NCBI RefSeq assembly: GCF_013602415.1
Contig: NZ_WPAG02000002.1
Span: 4,839,480 to 4,903,479, forward strand
From: Rhodococcus sp. B50
GTDB lineage: Bacteria; Actinomycetota; Actinomycetes; Mycobacteriales; Mycobacteriaceae
Length of the DNA stretch: 64,000 nucleotides
Reading direction: 5' to 3'
In this document: one piece after another, positions 46,852-54,972 of the stretch
Position numbering within the stretch: the first letter of the stretch is position 1
Layout of the letters: each line of letters begins with the position of its first letter
Translations under genes and position numbers: made by a program
The notes under the pieces: generated by a model
What the model saw: the letters and a program-made list of their open reading frames with translations, nothing else
The model's database searches: none
What the model was told of the DNA's origin: nothing

Positions 46852-47597
46852 GGGTGCGGCTCATCGGTATCGGACCCGGGGGACCGGACGATCTCACGGT
46901 GGCGGCGGTGCGCGCTCTCGAGAGCGTCGACGTCTTCCTCGTGGCCGACAAGAACCGGGGCGTGGACGATCTCGTCGAGATGCGCGAGGACATCCTGCGC
47001 CTCCACACCTCCGGTGCGCATCGGGTGATCGTGGTGCCCGACCCGCCCCGCGACCGGAATCCGGAACAGTACGGCGACGAGGTGCGCGACTGGCACGCCG
47101 CCCGCGCCGAAGCCTACGAATCCGTTCTGCTCGAACAGGTTCGGGACGACGAAACGGTCGGCTTCCTCGTGTGGGGAGACCCGAGCCTGTACGACAGCAC
47201 GATTCGTGTCGTCGACCGCATCCTCGGGCGGGGGAACGTGCGGTTCGACTACGACGTCGTTCCCGGAGTCAGCAGTGTGCAGCTGCTGGCGGCCCGACAT
47301 CGTCTGGTGCTCAACACCATCGGCGGACCGATCACGGTCACCACCGGCCGCAGACTGATGCAGGAGGTCGCAGCGGGTGCTGCGAACATCGTGGTGATGC
47401 TCGACGGTGGCCTCGCCTGCGCAGACCTCGAGGGTCCGTGGAACATCTGGTGGGGTGCGAACCTCGGGACGAGCGACGAAGAACTCGTCGCCGGTCCGCT
47501 CGCCGAAGCACTCCCGGTCATCCGTGAGGCCCGAATCCGCGCGAAGCGGGCGCGCGGCTGGGTGATGGACACCTATCTGCTGCGCCACGAAGGCTGA
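46848..47597 (+). CDS. cobF: Precorrin-6A synthase (deacetylating), CobF
   Basis: SAM-dependent methylase (249 aa) that methylates C1 and removes the acetyl group from precorrin-5. Motifs are RLIGIGPGGPDDLTVAAVRAL (about residues 4-24), FLVADKNRGVDDLVEMR, FLVWGDPSLYDSTIRVV (about 105-121), DVVPGVSSVQLLAARHRLVLN (about 134-154) and GPWNIWWGANLG (about 196-207), typical of CobF. TTG 46848 was chosen: GAGG lies 7 nt upstream and it overlaps the cobN stop (TTGA); GTG 46854 is an alternative. From memory, M. tuberculosis lost cobF, so its presence here is informative. Confidence 0.94.
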   Translation: MRVRLIGIGPGGPDDLTVAAVRALESVDVFLVADKNRGVDDLVEMREDILRLHTSGAHRVIVVPDPPRDRNPEQYGDEVRDWHAARAEAYESVLLEQVRDDETVGFLVWGDPSLYDSTIRVVDRILGRGNVRFDYDVVPGVSSVQLLAARHRLVLNTIGGPITVTTGRRLMQEVAAGAANIVVMLDGGLACADLEGPWNIWWGANLGTSDEELVAGPLAEALPVIREARIRAKRARGWVMDTYLLRHEG

Positions 47598-47626
47598 GCT
47601 GCTCTGCTGCGGAAGGAAATCCGCGG

Positions 47627-48400
47627 TCAGCGGGTTGCCGGCACGGTTCCACACGCGTACCAGGCGCGGGCGTCGAGCGAGAACGGTCCGGACGGAAGAG
47701 CCGCCCGGCAGGCGTCCCGTACTGCACCTCGTTGTCTTTCGGGCATCGACACCAGGTGTCGCCCGGCCGGTCCCACCCCGAACGTGAACGGTTCCCAGAA
47801 GTCGGAGAAATCGGTGTAATCCGCGCGTGCGGACAGGGCGCCACCGACCACGTCGTTCAAACCGGCGTGTCGGAACCGCTCGGCGATGTCGCTCTCCGTG
47901 GTACCGGCCAGTCTCGTCTCGCCGGGCGTGCCGGGCTCGACCGTTCGCACCGCGGTCCAGAAGATACGGAGCATCGCCATGCCGCCGGCCGCGGTGTCCC
48001 ACATACACGCGGCGACGGTGCCGCCCGGGCGGGTCACGCGCGCCATCTCCCGCACGCCCTGCTCTGGGTCGTTCATGAACCCGAGGACCAGCGACGCCAA
48101 GGTGACGTCGAACGTGCCGTCCGGCCACGGGAGGTTCTCGGCCACTCCGACGCGGACATCGATCTCCGGAGCGATCTCCTGGCACGCCGCAGCGAACTGG
48201 GGAGCCGGGTCGATCGCCGCGACCTTCGCTGCCCCCACCCGGGAGACCAGTTCCCGGGTGAGCCCACCGGGGCCGCAGCCCACATCGCAGACCCGCTGAC
48301 CCGCGGTCACCCCGGCGGCATCCGCCAAGGCGGGTGCGAGCGTCGGGGCGTACCTGCCCATGAATCGGTTGTACCGGTCTGCAGGTGCGGCGAACTGCAT
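47627..48400 (-). CDS. Class I SAM-dependent methyltransferase
   Basis: The 257-aa protein has the Rossmann methyltransferase motifs: CDVGCGPGGLTREL (motif I, about residues 38-51), AIDPAPQF (motif II acidic residue), VGVAENLPWPDGTFDVTLASLVLGFM (motifs III-IV, about 83-108) and RPGGTVAACMWD (motif V). It is of the Methyltransf_11 type, whose substrate cannot be read from sequence. It converges on cobF with a 29-bp gap and has no evident pathway link, though tail-to-tail position with cobF could be chance. Confidence 0.87.
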   Translation of the reverse strand: MQFAAPADRYNRFMGRYAPTLAPALADAAGVTAGQRVCDVGCGPGGLTRELVSRVGAAKVAAIDPAPQFAAACQEIAPEIDVRVGVAENLPWPDGTFDVTLASLVLGFMNDPEQGVREMARVTRPGGTVAACMWDTAAGGMAMLRIFWTAVRTVEPGTPGETRLAGTTESDIAERFRHAGLNDVVGGALSARADYTDFSDFWEPFTFGVGPAGRHLVSMPERQRGAVRDACRAALPSGPFSLDARAWYACGTVPATR

Positions 48401-48461
48401 ATACCCAACCTATCGGTCGCCACGGCGTCCTCGTGGCCGTTCACGTCGTATCGGGTGTCGA

Positions 48462-48599
48462 TCAGTCGTCCTTCTCGTCCGAGCGTTCCACCACGTCCGG
48501 AGCGTTCTCCCGGGTCGCCATGCCGCCGTCGCGTCCGTGATCGACCGGGCCCGGCGGGTCCTTGCGCACCTCGTCGTCCTTCTTCTTCGACGTCGTCAC
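48462..48599 (-). CDS. Small highly charged protein (45 aa)
   Basis: Short frame with a very good ribosome site: GGAGG lies 5 nt before GTG 48599. The product starts VTTSKKKDDEVRKDPPGP, is rich in Lys, Asp, Glu and Arg, and ends ERSDEKDD. No hydrophobic core, so probably disordered. Unknown function. It lies alone between the methyltransferase and an SDR gene. Confidence 0.55.
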   Translation of the reverse strand: MTTSKKKDDEVRKDPPGPVDHGRDGGMATRENAPDVVERSDEKDD

Positions 48600-48724
48600 T
48601 TCTACCTCCGTACGCTGGGGCGATTCGTGTCCGGAGGGGTACCCCCAGACGTCGGCGCGCACACTTCGGGTGGCGACGGTGCGGCGGACCGGATTGACTG
48701 GATACAACGACACGAGGAGGCAGC

Positions 48725-49525
48725 ATGCAGATCCGTGACAAGGTTTTCGTCGTCACCGGGGGAGGCAACGGGATCGGACGCGACGTCGTCCTCGAACTAC
48801 TCGTGCGTGGTGCGCGGGTCGCGGCGGTCGATCTCCGCACCGAAGCGCTCGACGGCACCCGTGCGCTGGCGGTTGCGTACGACGACCGTCTCACCACCCA
48901 CACGCTCGACGTCTCCGATCGCGCTGCCGTCGAAGCGCTGGTAACCGAGGTGACCACCGCACACGGACAGGTGGACGGCGTCGCCAACGTCGCCGGCATC
49001 ATCCAGAAGTTCGTCCCGTTCGTGGAGCTGCCGTACGACGAGATGAACACGGTCCTCGACGTCAACTACTGGGGTGTCGTGCACATGTGCAAGGCGTTCC
49101 TGCCCGCGCTGCTCACCCGTCCCGAAGCAAGCCTGCTCAACGTCTCGAGTATGGGAGCCTTCGTGCCCGTCCCGGGCCAATCGGTCTACGGCGCGAGCAA
49201 GGCTGCCGTCAAACTGCTCACCGAAGGTCTCTACGCCGAACTCCGCACCACGAAGGTCGCGGTGACGCTCGTGTTTCCCGGCGCCGTCCGCACGGGGATC
49301 GCCGAGAACTCCGGCGCCGCGATCCCCGGCCGCAGCACCGATGCCTCCGTCAAGATCACCTCGTCGGCCGAAGCCGCCCGCCGGATCGCCGATGCGATCG
49401 AGAAGGGCACTTTCCGCGTGTGCATCGGCAAGGACGCAACGATGCTCGACCTGCTCGCCCGGCTCATGCCGCGCCGCAGCATCGAATTCCTGGCGAAGAA
49501 GATGGGCTCGCTCGTCGACCGCTGA
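48725..49525 (+). CDS. Short-chain dehydrogenase/reductase (SDR)
   Basis: NAD(P)-dependent oxidoreductase, 266 aa. Motifs are TGGGNGIGRDV (about residues 11-21), an Asp in AVDLRTEAL (NAD-type), NVAGI (about 85), NVSSMGAF (active Ser, about 140) and YGASKAAVKL (Tyr and Lys, about 155-164). ATG follows GAGGAGG. The C-terminal part (IEFLAKKMGSLVDR) is found in a number of mycobacterial SDRs. Substrate unknown. Convergent with the membrane-protein gene downstream (1-bp gap). Confidence 0.9.
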   Translation: MQIRDKVFVVTGGGNGIGRDVVLELLVRGARVAAVDLRTEALDGTRALAVAYDDRLTTHTLDVSDRAAVEALVTEVTTAHGQVDGVANVAGIIQKFVPFVELPYDEMNTVLDVNYWGVVHMCKAFLPALLTRPEASLLNVSSMGAFVPVPGQSVYGASKAAVKLLTEGLYAELRTTKVAVTLVFPGAVRTGIAENSGAAIPGRSTDASVKITSSAEAARRIADAIEKGTFRVCIGKDATMLDLLARLMPRRSIEFLAKKMGSLVDR

Positions 49526-49526
49526 C

Positions 49527-50045
49527 CTACCGACGACCGGTGCGCATCGGATGCGGCCGGGGCGGCATGTCCGTGGGTGCGCGGCTCAGCACGATCGGCA
49601 ACCACTGCGAGGTCATCACGATCATCACGAGCCATTCGACGATCATCGCCGCCGTCGGCCGATGCGGGGCGTTCGTGATCATTCCCGACTGCGACCAGTA
49701 GGCCAACAGGCCGAAGAACGACGACAGGCCGGAGCCGAGCATCGCGAGCGACGCCAGCTTCCACCGCCGCAACCACAACGCGAGCGTCGAGATCACCACA
49801 CCGAAGACCAGGGCCAGCACCGTGAAGATCCGCAGCGGCACGGCCACGGGTGCGGTGGTGCCGAACCAGCTGCCGAGCACCGTCCAGGACCACGCCGACG
49901 ACGTCTGCGGCAACAGAAGGCAGACCGTCAGGACGACGATGCAGAGCGCCAGGAGCCGGCCCCGGCGACCGGCCTCGAACTCGCCGGCGACCTTGTTCTC
50001 GATTCGTGCGAAGTCGTTCCGATAGGCCGACAGGTCCGCGCTCAT
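49527..50045 (-). CDS. Four-helix membrane protein (paralogue of 25368-25889)
   Basis: The 172-aa protein has the same plan as the one at 25368: a soluble N-terminal helix (MSADLSAYRNDFARIENKVAGEF), four membrane segments, RRWKLASLAMLGSG, and AYWSQSGMITNAPHRP near residue 112. Length and helix positions agree almost exactly. Function unknown. It is divergent from the SDR gene at 50224. Confidence 0.7.
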   Translation of the reverse strand: MSADLSAYRNDFARIENKVAGEFEAGRRGRLLALCIVVLTVCLLLPQTSSAWSWTVLGSWFGTTAPVAVPLRIFTVLALVFGVVISTLALWLRRWKLASLAMLGSGLSSFFGLLAYWSQSGMITNAPHRPTAAMIVEWLVMIVMTSQWLPIVLSRAPTDMPPRPHPMRTGRR

Positions 50046-50223
50046 GCCTCAGCCTTTCCGTTCCGACACATGAGTGGCCATTATGCGCCGGGTGCCGGTG
50101 TGACCTCGCTCATGTCGTCCACCAGCAGATATGCTCCCGCACAGCTTGGGGCGACCGCTGCCGGTGTGACCCCGCCGCGCATCGGGTATCGCACCTTACG
50201 AACTCGATCGAGGGAGGGTGAGA

Positions 50224-51126
50224 ATGCCGGAGAAGGACCAATACCGCATGCAGCATCCGGGGGAGCAGCACCCCGTCCCACCGCTCGAGGAGCAACCCGA
50301 GATCGCGTACCCGGGGGCGACCGCCGATCTCGTCTCCGCACCCGACCACGGTGAGGAGACATACCGGGGGAGCGGGCGACTCGAAGGTCGGCGCGCACTG
50401 ATCACCGGTGGCGATTCCGGTATCGGACGGGCGGTCGCGGTCGCCTTCGCCCGAGAGGGCGCCGACGTCGTCCTGGCCTACCTCGACGACGAGGACGAGG
50501 ACGGGCGGCGGACCGCCGAACTCGTCGAGCAGGCCGGTCGACGTGCGGTGCGTATGCCCGGGGACATCCGGGAGGAGGAGTTCTGCCGGCGACTCGTGGA
50601 CACGACGGTGTCCGAACTCGGCGGCATCGACATCCTCGTCAACAATGCGGCCTATCAGCATCTCGAACCCGGTGGCATCGGTGACATCTCCACCGAGCAG
50701 TTCGACCGGGTGATGAAGACGAATCTCTACGCCCTGTTCTGGTTGTCGAAGTTCGCGGTCGCCGCGATGCAGCCGGGTTCGACGATCGTCAACACCACGT
50801 CCATCCAGGCGGTGAGCCCGTCATCGGGTCTGCTCGACTACGCGACCACGAAGGCCGGCATCGTCGACTTCACCAAGGGTCTCGCCTCGGACGTGGCGAG
50901 CAAGGGCATCCGCGTCAACGCCGTTGCACCCGGCCCGATCTGGACGCCCCTCATTCCCGCGACGATGCCGAAGGACGCGTACGAGCAGTTCGGTAAGGAC
51001 ACCCCGCTCGGACGTCCCGGCCAGCCCGCCGAACTCGCGCCCGCCTACGTCTTCCTCGCTTCCCAGGAGTCGAGTTACATCACCGGGGAGACCATCGCCG
51101 TCACCGGCGGAGTCCCGTTCACCTGA
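50224..51126 (+). CDS. SDR oxidoreductase of the general-stress YhdF/YhxC type
   Basis: The 300-aa protein has an N-terminal extension (about residues 1-48, EKDQYRMQHPGEQHPVPPLEEQPEI...) before the SDR domain, as in Bacillus YhdF/YhxC-like proteins. SDR motifs are TGGDSGIGRAVA (about 60-71), NNAAYQH (about 140), TTSIQAV (active Ser, about 197) and YATTKAGIVDF (about 208-218). GGAGGGTGAGA precedes ATG 50224. A stress or aldehyde-reduction role is plausible from family membership only. A hairpin repeat follows its stop. Confidence 0.9.
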   Translation: MPEKDQYRMQHPGEQHPVPPLEEQPEIAYPGATADLVSAPDHGEETYRGSGRLEGRRALITGGDSGIGRAVAVAFAREGADVVLAYLDDEDEDGRRTAELVEQAGRRAVRMPGDIREEEFCRRLVDTTVSELGGIDILVNNAAYQHLEPGGIGDISTEQFDRVMKTNLYALFWLSKFAVAAMQPGSTIVNTTSIQAVSPSSGLLDYATTKAGIVDFTKGLASDVASKGIRVNAVAPGPIWTPLIPATMPKDAYEQFGKDTPLGRPGQPAELAPAYVFLASQESSYITGETIAVTGGVPFT

Positions 51127-51133
51127 GAATCAG

Positions 51134-51204
51134 AGCGCGAGATGGTCATCGGAGCGCGTAACAGCGCGCACCGATGACCATGTCGCGCTCCGAAGTTCAC
51201 GAGG
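51134..51204. repeat. 71-bp hairpin repeat, copy A
   Basis: Left arm 51134-51152 pairs with 51171-51189 (19 bp, one mismatch), with an 18-nt loop that holds CGCG on both sides. It shares 58 of 71 positions with copy B at 54902-54972, including the 15 bp beyond the stem (CCGxAGTTCACGAGG). It lies between an SDR gene and the convergent NodB-like gene and covers the stop codon of the latter. It may act as a bidirectional terminator. Confidence 0.75.
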
Positions 51205-51760
51205 ACTGCATGTCGAGCAGTTCCGACACCGTCACGAACCGGTAGCCCCCGGCGCGCAGGCCGTCGACGATCCCGGGAATCGCGTCCAGCGACGCTGTCC
51301 GGGAGGGGTACATGACGTGCAGCAGGATGATCGAGCCGGGACGGGTCTCGTCGAGTGCGGTCTGCACGATCGCGTCGGTGTCGGACGAGTCGGAATCCGG
51401 TTCGACGTCCCACATCACGGTGGTCCGGTCGTGCTGGTCGAGATAGCGGGGGAGCGCGACGAGTTTCTTGCCGTAGGGCGGGCGGAAGGTGATCTCCCCG
51501 TCGAACCCGGTCTCGCGGATCGCGGCGTCGGTGCGCTCGATCTCCTCGGCCACCGTGCCGCTGCCGACGAGCATCATCCTGCGGTGCGTCGCGGTGTGGT
51601 TGCCGAGTTCGTGGCCGGCCTCGACGATCGCCCGGCCGAGTTCGGTGCGGGAGTTCGAAAGCTGGAAGATCGCGACGGCGACAACGACCAGCACCACGAG
51701 CACGGTGGATACGACGACGAGGGTTCTTCGGCCGGATGCCATTCGGACATGGTGCCTCAT
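51197..51760 (-). CDS. NodB/polysaccharide-deacetylase-like protein lacking motif 1
   Basis: Membrane-anchored protein of about 187 aa: a basic start (MRHHVRMASGRR), a membrane helix (about residues 13-33), then a NodB-type domain. Motif 2 is intact (GHELGNHTATH, metal His pair, about 48-58), as are RPPYGKK (motif 3, about 86-92), VMWDVEPDSDSSD (motif 4) and SIILLHVMY (motif 5). The first motif, TFDDGP, with the catalytic base Asp, is absent: only FQLSNSRTELGRAIVEA separates the helix from motif 2. Either an internal deletion has removed the first ~45 residues of the domain or this is a non-catalytic relative. ATG 51742 is an alternative start. Confidence 0.75.
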   Translation of the reverse strand: MRHHVRMASGRRTLVVVSTVLVVLVVVAVAIFQLSNSRTELGRAIVEAGHELGNHTATHRRMMLVGSGTVAEEIERTDAAIRETGFDGEITFRPPYGKKLVALPRYLDQHDRTTVMWDVEPDSDSSDTDAIVQTALDETRPGSIILLHVMYPSRTASLDAIPGIVDGLRAGGYRFVTVSELLDMQSS

Positions 51761-51832
51761 CCGGTGTGGATGGGTGGCGGACGCCCGGTTGCGCGGTTCC
51801 GGGACCGACGCCGGGTCTTGTACTGTTCGTAG

Positions 51833-51985
51833 CGACGTAGGGAACAACGGTGCGAATCCGTGGCTGTCCCGCAACTGTCACCGAGGAGTGATCCCCCGAT
51901 TTCATGGTCACGGCCCACACGGGTTGGAAGGCCGGGGGTGAGCGTCGATCCGGGAGCCAGGACACCTGCGTCGGCCGAAGCAGGA
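51833..51985 (+). ncRNA. Cobalamin riboswitch controlling the uptake ABC transporter
   Basis: Leader with GGGAACAACGGTGCGAATCCG, TGTCCCGCAACTGTCACCGAGG, GGTTGGAAGGCCGGG and the B12 box GGAGCCAGGACACCTGCG (51953-51970), the conserved parts of the cobalamin element, here with the variant GCAACTGT in place of GCCACTGT. A TACTGT -10 box is at 51821-51826. The start codon of the binding protein is at 52000. Confidence 0.9.
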
Positions 51986-51999
51986 CCACGAGGATGGAC

Positions 52000-53073
52000 A
52001 TGAACAATTCGATATTCACCGCCCGTTGGGGGCGGAAATCGGTGCTGCGCTTCGGCGTCGCACTGGGCGCAGCAGCCTTGATCGTCTCGGGGTGCTCATC
52101 GAGCGACGAGGCGACGGCCGAAGCCGAGCAGGGCACAGCCACATCGGCCTACCCGCTCACAGTCGAGAACTGCGGCAGGACACTCACGATCGACGCGCCA
52201 CCGCAGCGTGCGGTCTCGCTCAATCAGGGTTCCACCGAGATCCTGCTGTCGCTCGGCCTGGCCGACCGCATGGTGGGCACCGCGACCTGGACCGATCCGG
52301 TACGGGACAACCTCGCCGAGGAGAACGCGAAGGTTCCGCGCCTGGCCGACAACCAGCCGTCGCTGGAGGTCGTGCTCGATACCGAGCCGGACTTCGTCTC
52401 GGCGTCCTTCGGCGGCACGCTCGGCCCGGGCGGGGTTGCCGAACCGGCGCAGCTCGAACAGCTCGGTGTGCCCGCCTATCTGTCACCGACGGACTGCGAC
52501 GGCAAGGACGACAACAGCGTCAACTCCGACGGCAATCGCACCGAGCCGCTGACGATGGACGCTGTCTACAAGGAGATCCGGGAGCTGGCCGCGATCTTCG
52601 ACGTACGGGACCGTGGCGAAGGATTCGTCGACGAGCTTCGACAGCGTTACGACGCCGCAGCCGGGGAGATCGACGCTGCCGACGTGTCGCTGGCGTTCTG
52701 GTTCGCGGACACGAGTACACCGTATGTGGCCGGTTGCTGTGGCTCCTCCGGCATCATCACCGACTCCGTCGGGGCGAAGAACGTCTTCGACGACACCACC
52801 AACGAGTGGCCCCAGGTCAGCTGGGAAGCGGTGCTCGATCGTGACCCCACCGCGTTGGTCCTCGGAGACCTGAGCCGGCGCAGCATCGCCGGTGATGCAC
52901 TGGACAGCAAGATCGAATTTCTCGAGTCGAATCCGGTGACCCGACGCCTGTCCGCAGTGCAGGACAAGCGATACATCGTGGTCAACGGTGCCGACATGAA
53001 TCCCTCGATCCGCACGGTCGACGGCATCGAGAAGGTTGCCGACGCCCTGCGCGAGTGGAATCTCGGAAGCTGA
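52000..53073 (+). CDS. btuF: Lipoprotein substrate-binding protein of a corrinoid/B12-type ABC importer
   Basis: Cluster B/BtuF-FepB-type binding protein, 357 aa, with a lipobox (LIVSGC, modified Cys near residue 29) so it is anchored outside the membrane. YPLTVENCGRTLTIDAPPQRAVSLNQGSTEILLSLGLADRMVG and VVLDTEPDFV are the family's lobe-1 segments; VSWEAVLDRDPTALVLGD lies in lobe 2. The riboswitch in front indicates the ligand is cobalamin or cobinamide rather than a siderophore. ATG 52000 is preceded by GAGG; ATG 51994 is possible. Overlaps the permease by 1 nt (TGATG). Confidence 0.88.
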   Translation: MNNSIFTARWGRKSVLRFGVALGAAALIVSGCSSSDEATAEAEQGTATSAYPLTVENCGRTLTIDAPPQRAVSLNQGSTEILLSLGLADRMVGTATWTDPVRDNLAEENAKVPRLADNQPSLEVVLDTEPDFVSASFGGTLGPGGVAEPAQLEQLGVPAYLSPTDCDGKDDNSVNSDGNRTEPLTMDAVYKEIRELAAIFDVRDRGEGFVDELRQRYDAAAGEIDAADVSLAFWFADTSTPYVAGCCGSSGIITDSVGAKNVFDDTTNEWPQVSWEAVLDRDPTALVLGDLSRRSIAGDALDSKIEFLESNPVTRRLSAVQDKRYIVVNGADMNPSIRTVDGIEKVADALREWNLGS

Positions 53074-54125
53074 TGACAGTCGAGACCAAGACCCGGTTGC
53101 CCGCCCACGGCAACCGGGTCCCGGTCGTCGGTGTGGTCGCGGCGGGACTCGCAGTTCTCGTGCTGTCGATCGCCGTCACCGTCACGATCGGGCCCGCAGA
53201 CCTGTCCGTCGGGGACGTGTATTCGGTCATTTTCGATCGGCTGGGGTTGACCGATACGACGATCAGTGCCATTCGTGAGGGCATCGTATGGGAGTTGCGG
53301 CTCCCGCGAACACTGCTCGCGGCGGTCTGCGGTGCGGGCCTTGCGGTCTGCGGTGTGATCATGCAATCGCTGTTGCGCAACCCGCTGGCGGACCCATTCG
53401 TCCTCGGTATCTCGTCGGGTGCGTCCACGGGTGCCGTGATGATCGCCGTTCTCGGTCTGGGAGGCGGGGCCGTGTCCCTGTCGGGCGGCGCGTTCCTCGG
53501 GGCGCTCGTCTCGTTCGGCCTGGTGTTGCTGCTCGCGACCGGCGCCGGTGGTGGAACGTCCCGTGTGGTGCTCGCAGGTGTTGCCGGGACACAGCTGTTC
53601 TCGGCTCTCACCTCCTTCATCGTCATCTCCTCGGCCGACGCGGAACGCACCCGAGGGGTGTTGTTCTGGTTGCTGGGCTCTCTGGCCGGGGCAGACTGGA
53701 GCGACGTCATCCTGTGCGCCTCGGTGTGCGCCGTCGGCATTGCGGTGTGCTTGTTCAACGCTTCCGCACTCGACGCGTTCACCTTCGGCTCGTCCACGGC
53801 TGCCACCCTCGGAATCGCGGTCGGACGGATCAAGCTGATGTTCCTGGTGATCACCGCGCTCATCACGGCCGTTCTGGTCAGCGCGGCCGGTGCGATCGGT
53901 TTCGTGGGTCTGGTCCTGCCGCACGCTGCCCGGTTCCTCGTCGGTCCCCGGCACAGTCGTCTCGTCCCGGTCACTGCGGTCGTGGGTGCGATCTTCATGG
54001 TGTGGGTCGACGCGGTCGCCCGAACGGTGTTCGCGCCCCAGGAAGTTCCGGTCGGTGTGGTGACCGCGCTGATCGGTGTACCGGCCTTTGCCCTGATCCT
54101 CTTCCGTACGAGGAGTGCACCGTGA
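53073..54125 (+). CDS. btuC: ABC transporter permease, BtuC/FecCD family
   Basis: Permease of 350 aa with about ten membrane helices, as in BtuC. Family segments are LRLPRTLLAAVCGAGLAVCGVIMQSLLRNPLADPFVLGISSGAS (about residues 75-120, including the ATPase-contacting helix) and GAIGFVGLVLPHAARFLVG (about 270-288). ATG 53073 shares a base with the stop of the binding protein, and its own stop overlaps the ATPase gene (GTGA). Confidence 0.93.
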   Translation: MTVETKTRLPAHGNRVPVVGVVAAGLAVLVLSIAVTVTIGPADLSVGDVYSVIFDRLGLTDTTISAIREGIVWELRLPRTLLAAVCGAGLAVCGVIMQSLLRNPLADPFVLGISSGASTGAVMIAVLGLGGGAVSLSGGAFLGALVSFGLVLLLATGAGGGTSRVVLAGVAGTQLFSALTSFIVISSADAERTRGVLFWLLGSLAGADWSDVILCASVCAVGIAVCLFNASALDAFTFGSSTAATLGIAVGRIKLMFLVITALITAVLVSAAGAIGFVGLVLPHAARFLVGPRHSRLVPVTAVVGAIFMVWVDAVARTVFAPQEVPVGVVTALIGVPAFALILFRTRSAP

Positions 54126-54892
54126 CACTGGCCGCGAAGTCGTTGCGCTGGAGCCGCGCAGGGAATCTCGTCGTCGACGACGTGACGATCGATCCCGTCC
54201 CCGGGGAGACGATCGGGCTGCTCGGACCGAACGGGTCGGGCAAGTCGTCGTTGCTACGGTTGCTGGCCGGAGTCGACCGGCCGGACGAAGGAGCGGTGAC
54301 GCTCGACGGCACGGATATTCGAAGCCTCGGCCGCCGAACGATGGCCCGCCGTGTCGCAATGGTCGGGCAGCATGCACACACCGAAGTCGATATCCGGGTA
54401 CGGGATGTCGTGCGTCTGGGAAGGATTCCGCACGCCGATGTCTTCGGACGCGACGACGGGGGTGACGTCGCCATCGACCGTGCGCTCGAGGTGACCGGAA
54501 TGACGGAACACGCCGACCGGTTGTGGCGCGCGATGTCGGGTGGTGAACGCCAACGCGCACAGATCGCCCGGGCCCTGGCGCAGGAGCCCGAGGAACTGCT
54601 GCTCGACGAACCGACCAACCACCTCGACATCCAGCACCAGCTCGACATCCTCGAACGAGTTGTGGCGTTATCGGTGACGAGTTACGTTGCCTTGCACGAT
54701 CTCAACCTCGCCGCGATGTTCTGCGATCGAGTGGTGGTACTCGAGAAGGGACGGGTGGTCGCCCACGGAACTCCTGCCGAGGCACTGACGGAGGAGATGA
54801 TCGAGCAGGTGTACGGCGTGCGTGCCGCGGTCTCCTACGAAGGGGGGACGCCCGTCATCCGCTACCACCGTCTTCGTGCGACCTACGCGTAG
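54122..54892 (+). CDS. btuD: ABC transporter ATP-binding protein, BtuD/FecE type
   Basis: ATPase of 256 aa with Walker A GPNGSGKSS (about residues 35-43), Q-loop MVGQHAHTEVD, signature MSGGERQRAQIARALAQ (about 138-154), Walker B LLLDEPTNHLD (about 161-171) and H-loop ALHDLNLAAMFCD. The order binding protein, permease, ATPase with 1-4 nt overlaps shows one translation-coupled operon. A hairpin repeat follows the stop. Confidence 0.94.
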   Translation: MTLAAKSLRWSRAGNLVVDDVTIDPVPGETIGLLGPNGSGKSSLLRLLAGVDRPDEGAVTLDGTDIRSLGRRTMARRVAMVGQHAHTEVDIRVRDVVRLGRIPHADVFGRDDGGDVAIDRALEVTGMTEHADRLWRAMSGGERQRAQIARALAQEPEELLLDEPTNHLDIQHQLDILERVVALSVTSYVALHDLNLAAMFCDRVVVLEKGRVVAHGTPAEALTEEMIEQVYGVRAAVSYEGGTPVIRYHRLRATYA

Positions 54893-54901
54893 CAGGATTG
54901 C

Positions 54902-54972
54902 CGCGCGAAATGGTCATAGGAACACGCAATTACGCGCACTCATGACCATTTCGCGCTCCGCAGTTCACGAGG
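54902..54972. repeat. 71-bp hairpin repeat, copy B
   Basis: Perfect 15-bp arms (54903-54917 with 54942-54956) around a 24-nt loop, 58/71 identical to copy A at 51134-51204. As in copy A it begins about 10 bp after a plus-strand stop and includes the stop codon of the convergent minus-strand gene. Likely serves as a terminator for btuD and the FhuF-like gene. Confidence 0.75.

Noticed and set aside
52647..54560. Minus-strand open frame opposite the btuC- and btuD-like genes
   Set aside because: The product is Arg/Asp/His-rich low complexity, antisense to clear ABC transporter genes with coupled start and stop codons.
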